Source: CAYPEK01 sp964409645 (lineage in GTDB: Bacteria > UBP15 > UBA6099). Taken from it: a stretch of 10,786 bases of DNA. The notes below the pieces were generated by a model. It was not told the DNA's origin and made no database searches. It was given only the letters and a program-made list of their open reading frames with translations. The stretch lies in contig CAYPEK010000130.1 in the NCBI GenBank assembly GCA_964409645.1, forward strand, positions 1-10,786, given 5' to 3'. This document shows, piece by piece, positions 7,621-10,786 of this stretch. The first letter of the stretch is position 1. Each line of letters starts with the position of its first letter. The position numbers were made by a program, and so were the translations under genes.

Positions 7621-7638
7621 GCGGCCCTGCGTGGCCGC
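7621..7638 (-). other. GC-rich hairpin in the methyltransferase-pheS gap
   Basis: A perfect 6-base-pair inverted repeat (GCGGCC / GGCCGC) with a 6-base loop lies midway in the 126-base gap. No T-run follows on the minus strand, so it is unlikely to be an intrinsic terminator. It could be a processing or mRNA-stability element, or a chance GC-rich palindrome. The rest of the gap shows no T-box motif and no Phe-rich leader peptide. A weak promoter-like TTGCAA, 17 bases, TAAAAC occurs nearer pheS. Confidence 0.4.
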
Positions 7639-7680
7639 TCCGGGCAGGCACACAGGCCTACACCTATCGGCAAAACAAAA

Positions 7681-8508
7681 TCATTTCGAACCGATTTTGA
7701 GTCTTGCCATGTATATCAGCACGCCCGCCGCGACTGCCACGTTCAGCGATTCCCCGCGGCCGATCATCGGGAGCGATATGTTGTCGTCCGTCAACTTTGC
7801 CACCGAATCGTCGAGTCCCGCGCCCTCGTTGCCGAGAATGAGTGCGAAATTTCGTGGCAGTTTTTTCAGCCAATTATCCACCGGCGTTCCGCCGCGCACT
7901 GCGGTTCCGAAAACCGCTGCGCCGCGCTTCTTCGCCGCGCGGACCGCATCCGACGCGTCCACTCCGGCGACGATCCGCTGGTAGAACACCGCGCCCATCG
8001 AGGTCTGCGCCGCAGTGGGGTGGAACGGGTCGGTCGAGCCGGCCGTGGCGACGAATGTCCCAACGCCCGCCGCCTCCGATGTGCGCATCAGAAGTCCCAT
8101 GTTGCGCGGGTCCTGAATTCCGTGCGCGATGACCGAGATTCCCTTGAACTCCGCCGATTCGAGATCTGTTTTCGTCTTAAGAGAAACCTCCGCGAGAATC
8201 CCCTGCGGGGTTTCCATGCGGCTGATTTTTCCCATTATCTGCCGGGTGACGAAGAGGACAGGGGTGCGAGCCTTGAGGCAATCCGAGATAACCGGGGCGA
8301 TGCTCTCGTCGTCCGCTCGGTCTTCGGTGACCGCGATTCTATGTACGGCGGCATTCTCCGCGGCGAGCGCGTCGCGCACCGGCCGTATGCCCTCGACGGT
8401 GAACTTGCCCGACTCCCGGCGGCCCTTTTTAGTGGCGAGCGCGGCGAGTTCCTTCACCTGCGCGTTGTGCGGGCTTTCGATAATGATTCTGTTGTCCGTC
8501 TCAGCCAC
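7681..8508 (-). CDS. SpoU/TrmH-family RNA 2'-O-methyltransferase
   Basis: This 275-residue SPOUT-class RNA ribose methyltransferase has an N-terminal SpoU substrate-binding domain (RRESGKFTVEGIRPVRDAL, about 30-48). The knotted SAM-binding domain carries the three SpoU motifs: DPRNMGLLMRTSEAAGVG (133-150, with N136 and R142), LILGNEGAGL (223-232), and ISLPMIGRGESLNVAVAAG (244-262). The family methylates ribose 2'-OH in rRNA or tRNA; the exact target cannot be assigned, though the build is closest to the rRNA-type TrmH/RlmB-like enzymes. The start is GTG at 8508, with GGTGA seven bases upstream; no ATG lies nearby in frame. It sits between rplT and pheS, after a strong terminator, and probably starts the unit that continues into pheST. 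A SpoU gene directly before pheST is also known in Bacillus. Confidence 0.93.
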   Translation of the reverse strand: MAETDNRIIIESPHNAQVKELAALATKKGRRESGKFTVEGIRPVRDALAAENAAVHRIAVTEDRADDESIAPVISDCLKARTPVLFVTRQIMGKISRMETPQGILAEVSLKTKTDLESAEFKGISVIAHGIQDPRNMGLLMRTSEAAGVGTFVATAGSTDPFHPTAAQTSMGAVFYQRIVAGVDASDAVRAAKKRGAAVFGTAVRGGTPVDNWLKKLPRNFALILGNEGAGLDDSVAKLTDDNISLPMIGRGESLNVAVAAGVLIYMARLKIGSK

Positions 8509-8535
8509 TATTATTCACCGGCGTCTTAATCTCAC

Positions 8536-8582
8536 AAAAAACAAGCGCCGCTTTGAAAGCCCTTGGAGGCTCAGAGCGGCGC
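8536..8582 (-). terminator. Rho-independent terminator after rplT
   Basis: On the minus strand an 8-base-pair GC-rich stem (AGCGGCGC-type arms, 8582-8575 with 8552-8545) continues inward through further pairing around 8554-8556 and 8571-8573. A T6 run follows at 8541-8536. It lies 31 bases beyond the rplT stop, so it should end the infC-rpmI-rplT transcript and separate it from the methyltransferase-pheST unit. Confidence 0.88.
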
Positions 8583-8612
8583 AATGAATATCGAACTGTA
8601 AACTTGCAGCGA

Positions 8613-8969
8613 TCAGGCTGCGAATTGGCGGGCGAGTTCGACGAGTTTGTCGAACGCGGCCGGGTCATGGATGGCCATTTCCGAAAGGGTTTTGCGATCG
8701 AGTTCGACCTGCGCCTTTTTCAGAGAGGCCATAAAGCTGCTGTAGGAAAGCCCGCGTGAGCGAACCGCCGCGCTGATGCGCGCGATCCACAACTGGCGGA
8801 ATTCCCTCTTGCGGTTCCTCCGGTCGCGGTATGCATAAGCTTTCGAATGCAGAACCGCTTCGTGTGCGTTCTTATAGTGCCGGCTCCGCGCACCGCGGTA
8901 GCCTTTCGTCGCTTTGTGTACTTTTTTTGCTTTGGCTCTCGCCGTAACTCCACGTTTAACGCGCGGCAT
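8613..8969 (-). CDS. rplT: 50S ribosomal protein L20
   Basis: This is full-length L20 (118 residues), an early-assembly 23S rRNA-binding protein. It begins with the family N-terminus MPRVKRGVTARAKAKKV and continues with KGYRGARSRHYKNA, AYAYRDRRNRKREFRQLWI and the C-terminal globular domain (LDRKTLSEMAIHDPAAFDKLV). The basic N-terminal arm threads into rRNA. The ATG has a strong AGGAGA ribosome binding site and lies 18 bases after rpmI. In Escherichia coli and Bacillus L20 represses its own operon by binding its leader; I see no specific L20-binding fold here and do not claim one. Confidence 0.98.
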   Translation of the reverse strand: MPRVKRGVTARAKAKKVHKATKGYRGARSRHYKNAHEAVLHSKAYAYRDRRNRKREFRQLWIARISAAVRSRGLSYSSFMASLKKAQVELDRKTLSEMAIHDPAAFDKLVELARQFAA

Positions 8970-8987
8970 TGCTTTTCTCCTTCAATA

Positions 8988-9182
8988 TCACAATTCGGTG
9001 ATTTTCTTGATGTTGGCGAGCTGACCGCCCTCGACCACCGCGATCTGTTTCAGGCGGCGTTTTCTTTTGCGGGATTTGCTCGACAGCAGGTGTCCCATTC
9101 CCTGCTTGTGTCTTACAACTTTTCCGGAGCCGGTTTTTTTGAACCTCTTCGCGGCTCCCCTGTGCGTCTTCATCTTAGGCAT
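8988..9182 (-). CDS. rpmI: 50S ribosomal protein L35
   Basis: This 64-residue, very basic protein matches L35 along its length: MPKMKTHRGAAKRFKKTGSGKV at the N-terminus, then RHKQGMGHLLSSKSRKRKRRL in the middle. It is a component of the large ribosomal subunit. The start ATG has GAAGGAAG as ribosome binding site. It lies 26 bases after infC and 18 bases before rplT, in the standard infC-rpmI-rplT order. Confidence 0.98.
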   Translation of the reverse strand: MPKMKTHRGAAKRFKKTGSGKVVRHKQGMGHLLSSKSRKRKRRLKQIAVVEGGQLANIKKITEL

Positions 9183-9208
9183 GGCTTTTTCTTCCTTCAG
9201 AATTATCT

Positions 9209-9745
9209 TTACTTCTTCACCGGCGCCAGAATCATTATCATGTTCCGGCCCTCGAGTTTCGGCATCCGCTCGATCGTCGAGTAGTCCTTGTGGACATCCG
9301 CGAGCCTCATCAAAAGTGCGGTTCCCTGTTCCGTGAAGTCCATTTCCCTTCCGCGGAACATTATCGTCGCCTTCACTTTGTCGCCGTCCTTCAGGAATCG
9401 CTCGACGTGTTTCGATTTGAACTCGAAATCGTGCTGCCCGATCTTCGGCCGGAGTTTAATCTCCTTGAGGGTTGAAGTGTGCGTCTTCGACTTCTTCGTC
9501 TTCTTGCGTTTCTCGAACAGGTACTTGCCGTGGTCCATAATCCGGCAGACCGGCGGATCCGCATCCGGCGCAACTTCCACGAGGTCAAGCTCATCCGCAT
9601 GCGCGAGTCGCAACGCTTCTTCGATCGGCAGTATCCCCAGAGCTTCACCCTGACTGCTGATTGTCCGTACTCTCGGAGCCCGGATTTCCTCGTTGATCCG
9701 AGTCTCTTGGACATAAAGGTGTTTCTTCGACCTTTGTTGTTTCAA
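9209..9745 (-). CDS. infC: Translation initiation factor IF-3
   Basis: IF-3 binds the 30S subunit, prevents premature 50S joining and checks the start codon and initiator tRNA. The N-domain begins at INEEIRAPRVRTI and contains the diagnostic ADPPVCRIMDHGKYLFEK. A Lys-rich linker (RKKTKKSKTHTSTLKEIK) leads to the C-domain with KVKATIMFRGREM and ends on ILAPVKK. The frame is open from 9820, but no ATG lies between there and the conserved N-domain. The 9820 TTG overlaps the promoter -10 and cannot be used. I chose TTG at 9745, giving 178 residues and a basic tail (MKQQRSKK) like that of Escherichia coli IF3. Alternatives are TTG at 9760 (183 residues) and ATC at 9697. The G-rich run 9766-9757 is the only upstream ribosome-binding candidate. 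It is the first gene of infC-rpmI-rplT. Confidence 0.93.
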   Translation of the reverse strand: MKQQRSKKHLYVQETRINEEIRAPRVRTISSQGEALGILPIEEALRLAHADELDLVEVAPDADPPVCRIMDHGKYLFEKRKKTKKSKTHTSTLKEIKLRPKIGQHDFEFKSKHVERFLKDGDKVKATIMFRGREMDFTEQGTALLMRLADVHKDYSTIERMPKLEGRNMIMILAPVKK

Positions 9746-9804
9746 ATTGTGTTTTACCAACCCCCCGTTTCGGCGCGTCCCTGCGGGGCGCGCATAATCA
9801 CAGA
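9746..9804 (-). promoter_or_regulatory. Structured infC leader with two alternative hairpins
   Basis: The predicted 5' untranslated region holds GCGCG (9793-9789) pairing with CGCGC (9777-9773), extended by CCC/GGG around a 3-base loop. A competing pairing joins CCCCG (9788-9784) to CGGGG (9767-9763). The second structure would cover the G-run nearest the start codon, while the first leaves it free. Both pairings are read directly from the sequence; the regulatory role is inferred. Confidence 0.45.
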
Positions 9805-9810
9805 CGTAAA

Positions 9811-9854
9811 AGTATATCAAACAGCAAAGAGCACGTCAATAAGGCGTTTTTTTT
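9811..9854 (-). promoter_or_regulatory. Strong sigma-70 promoter of infC-rpmI-rplT with A-tract
   Basis: On the minus strand TTGACG (9839-9834), a 17-base spacer and TATACT (9816-9811) form a near-consensus promoter. An A8 run at 9854-9847 lies at about -50 to -43, where an UP element would contact the alpha subunit of RNA polymerase. The expected transcript start is near 9804. This suits a highly expressed ribosomal-protein operon. Confidence 0.85.
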
Positions 9855-9896
9855 ATCGAGGATCCGGTTTCGGCGCTTCGCGCTTCGCCTTTCCTC

Positions 9897-9923
9897 AAAA
9901 AAAAGCCGCCGCTTCCGGCGGGC
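9897..9923 (-). terminator. Rho-independent terminator of the tRNA operon
   Basis: On the minus strand GCCCGCCG and CGGCGGC form a 7-base-pair stem with one bulged C and a GAAG loop (9923-9905), followed directly by T8 (9904-9897). It starts 6 bases after the 3' end of tRNA-Val and separates the tRNA transcript from the infC promoter. Confidence 0.9.
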
Positions 9924-9929
9924 TCTTTT

Positions 9930-10001
9930 TGGGTGGTACAGGACTTGAACCTGTGACCTTCTGCACGTCAAGCAGACGTTCTCCCTCTGAACTAACCACC
10001 C
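9930..10001 (-). tRNA. tRNA-Val (anticodon GAC)
   Basis: A full cloverleaf can be drawn. The acceptor stem is GGGTGGT/ACCACCC; the D-arm is GTTC with a 7-base loop and GAAC. The anticodon stem is TCTGC/GCAGA around loop TTGACGT (anticodon GAC). The T-arm is ACAGG TTCAAGT CCTGT, with discriminator A at 9930. The 3' CCA is not encoded, so it must be added by tRNA nucleotidyltransferase. It lies 11 bases after tRNA-Cys on the same strand and is followed by a terminator. Confidence 0.95.
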
Positions 10002-10012
10002 ATACCGCTTCA

Positions 10013-10084
<72 letters not shown>

Positions 10085-10100
10085 GCAACAACAAAAGAAG

Positions 10101-10129
10101 ATTTTAGAGCCGCCGCCGCGCCGTGTCAA
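10101..10129 (-). promoter_or_regulatory. Sigma-70 promoter of the tRNA-Cys/tRNA-Val operon
   Basis: On the minus strand TTGACA (10129-10124), a very GC-rich 17-base spacer and TAAAAT (10106-10101) match the consensus. The expected start is near 10094, giving about 10 bases of 5' leader before tRNA-Cys. The stretch between -10 and +1 is T/C-rich, not the GC-rich discriminator associated with stringent control. Confidence 0.85.
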
Positions 10130-10202
10130 GAACAGCCCGCTAATTATACGCTATTTAAAAGGATTTTTAAACATACAAAGCCCTGTCGCATTAATTATTA
10201 AA

Positions 10203-10231
10203 TTGACACACAAAGTATATCCGAATAGGAT
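10203..10231 (+). promoter_or_regulatory. Sigma-70 promoter of the phosphodiesterase gene
   Basis: TTGACA (10203-10208), a 17-base spacer and TAGGAT (10226-10231) precede the gene, with an A/T-only stretch directly upstream that could serve as an UP element. The expected start is near 10238, leaving a leader of about 54 bases. It diverges from the tRNA promoter across about 70 A/T-rich bases (10130-10202) in which I see no gene. Confidence 0.78.
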
Positions 10232-10291
10232 TCAAAAATGCGTCCGGTGTGACGTTCGTCTGAGAAACTTTGTCTGACAGGAGAATTCGGG

Positions 10292-10786
10292 ATGGCTAAA
10301 CGGGTTATTATGGTTGGTATCGACGGCTGCCATCAGGGTGTTCTTTACGGCCTGATCGACCGCGGCGAGGTTCCTTTTTTCAACGATCTGCTGAAAAGCG
10401 GCACAAGGGTGAAAAAGGCGGTAACGATGCTGCCCTCCACAACCGGTTCCTGCTGCGCTTCTCTCTACACCGGTTCGTGGTACAGACATCACGGCATACT
10501 GAATAACGAATGGGTGGACCGTTTCGTGACGCCCGTGCGCGGCCGCTCCTATCTCGAAAACCTCCACGAAGCTCTCAATTCGTTCGACCGCAAACTGTTC
10601 GGATTCCCGTCAATCCTGCTTCCGGACAAGCACGAGGGCGGGCAGATCAATAACGACCTGAACCCGGAATATCCGACGGTGTTCGAGGCGATGACCGCCG
10701 CCGGCAAGACCTCATATTCGATCTTCCACTATTTCGGCAAGGGCGCGACCCGCTGGCAGCGGCCGTCTCGCATAGACATGATCCGG
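10292..10786 (+). CDS. Type I phosphodiesterase/nucleotide pyrophosphatase-like protein, N-terminal part
   Basis: The frame opens at ATG 10292 and stays open for 165 codons to the window edge, so the 3' part is missing. The N-terminus MAKRVIMVGIDGCHQGVL is the first strand of an alkaline-phosphatase-superfamily fold with a metal-binding Asp (IDG). LPSTTGSCCASLYTGSWYRHHGI corresponds to the usual P-x-x-T...S-L-x-TG-x-x-x-x-HGI block, whose Thr is the nucleophile in phosphodiesterase/nucleotide pyrophosphatase enzymes (PF01663 type). These hydrolyse phosphodiester or pyrophosphate bonds with two metals; the substrate cannot be predicted. No signal peptide is apparent, so it is probably cytoplasmic, unlike many relatives. 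AGGAGA lies ahead of the ATG as ribosome binding site, and a promoter lies about 60 bases upstream. The remaining metal ligands lie outside the window. Confidence 0.85.
   Translation, partial: MAKRVIMVGIDGCHQGVLYGLIDRGEVPFFNDLLKSGTRVKKAVTMLPSTTGSCCASLYTGSWYRHHGILNNEWVDRFVTPVRGRSYLENLHEALNSFDRKLFGFPSILLPDKHEGGQINNDLNPEYPTVFEAMTAAGKTSYSIFHYFGKGATRWQRPSRIDMIR

Noticed and set aside
7555..7680. Possible T-box or Phe-leader attenuator before pheS
   Set aside because: No T-box core motif, no Phe-rich leader peptide and no T-run after the GC-rich hairpin at 7621-7638.
7105..8529. Long open frame (474 codons) on the plus strand opposite pheS and the methyltransferase gene
   Set aside because: It lies opposite two genes with unmistakable family motifs, crosses their boundary, and encodes an Arg/Val/His-rich low-complexity product typical of antisense frames in GC-biased DNA.
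9391..9714. Out-of-frame ATG inside infC opening 107 codons
   Set aside because: The product is Arg/Ser-rich and the overlapping infC frame is diagnostic for IF3, so it is a shadow.

Overview
The window is a bacterial chromosomal segment of moderate GC content. Nearly every recognisable gene is a housekeeping gene. The core is a translation cluster on the minus strand, read from high to low coordinates: tRNA-Cys, tRNA-Val, infC (IF3), rpmI (L35), rplT (L20), a SpoU/TrmH-type RNA methyltransferase, pheS and pheT. This is the classical infC-rpmI-rplT-pheST neighbourhood with a methyltransferase gene inserted before pheS. The sequence does not identify the organism. Near-consensus sigma-70 promoters with 17-base spacers, tRNA genes without an encoded CCA end, a four-cysteine PheS and several starts without a Shine-Dalgarno site suggest a non-model Gram-negative or candidate-phylum bacterium, but I would not name a phylum.

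Layout. At 1-505 (+) is the 3' end of a TolB/WD40-like beta-propeller gene. At 579-1306 (+) two small genes overlap by 4 bases and encode a minimal nucleotidyltransferase (MNT) and a HEPN-domain protein, the architecture of an MNT/HEPN toxin-antitoxin-like pair. Converging on it (-) is a two-gene unit: an NAD-dependent epimerase/dehydratase (2478-3488), with its own promoter, followed by corA (1371-2450). At 3569-3964 (-) is an unrecognised 131-residue helical protein. From 4082 to 10084 (-) lies the translation cluster, divided by rho-independent terminators after tRNA-Val, after rplT and after pheT. At 10292 (+) a phosphodiesterase/nucleotide pyrophosphatase-like gene starts and runs off the window. 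It diverges from the tRNA operon, and each direction has its own promoter.

How the genes work together. The tRNA pair forms its own transcription unit (promoter near 10101-10129, terminator at 9897-9923). infC-rpmI-rplT forms a second unit with a strong promoter (TTGACG, 17 bases, TATACT, preceded by an A-tract) and ends at a strong hairpin at 8536-8582. The methyltransferase, pheS and pheT look like a third unit ending near 4029-4065. The infC leader has no in-frame ATG before the conserved IF3 sequence and can form two mutually exclusive GC-rich hairpins, so translational control there is plausible.

I found no CRISPR array, insertion sequence, prophage or integrase. There is no gene-free stretch longer than about 210 bases. 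The best candidates for something less ordinary are the MNT/HEPN pair, which lacks the canonical catalytic residues on both sides, and the infC leader.
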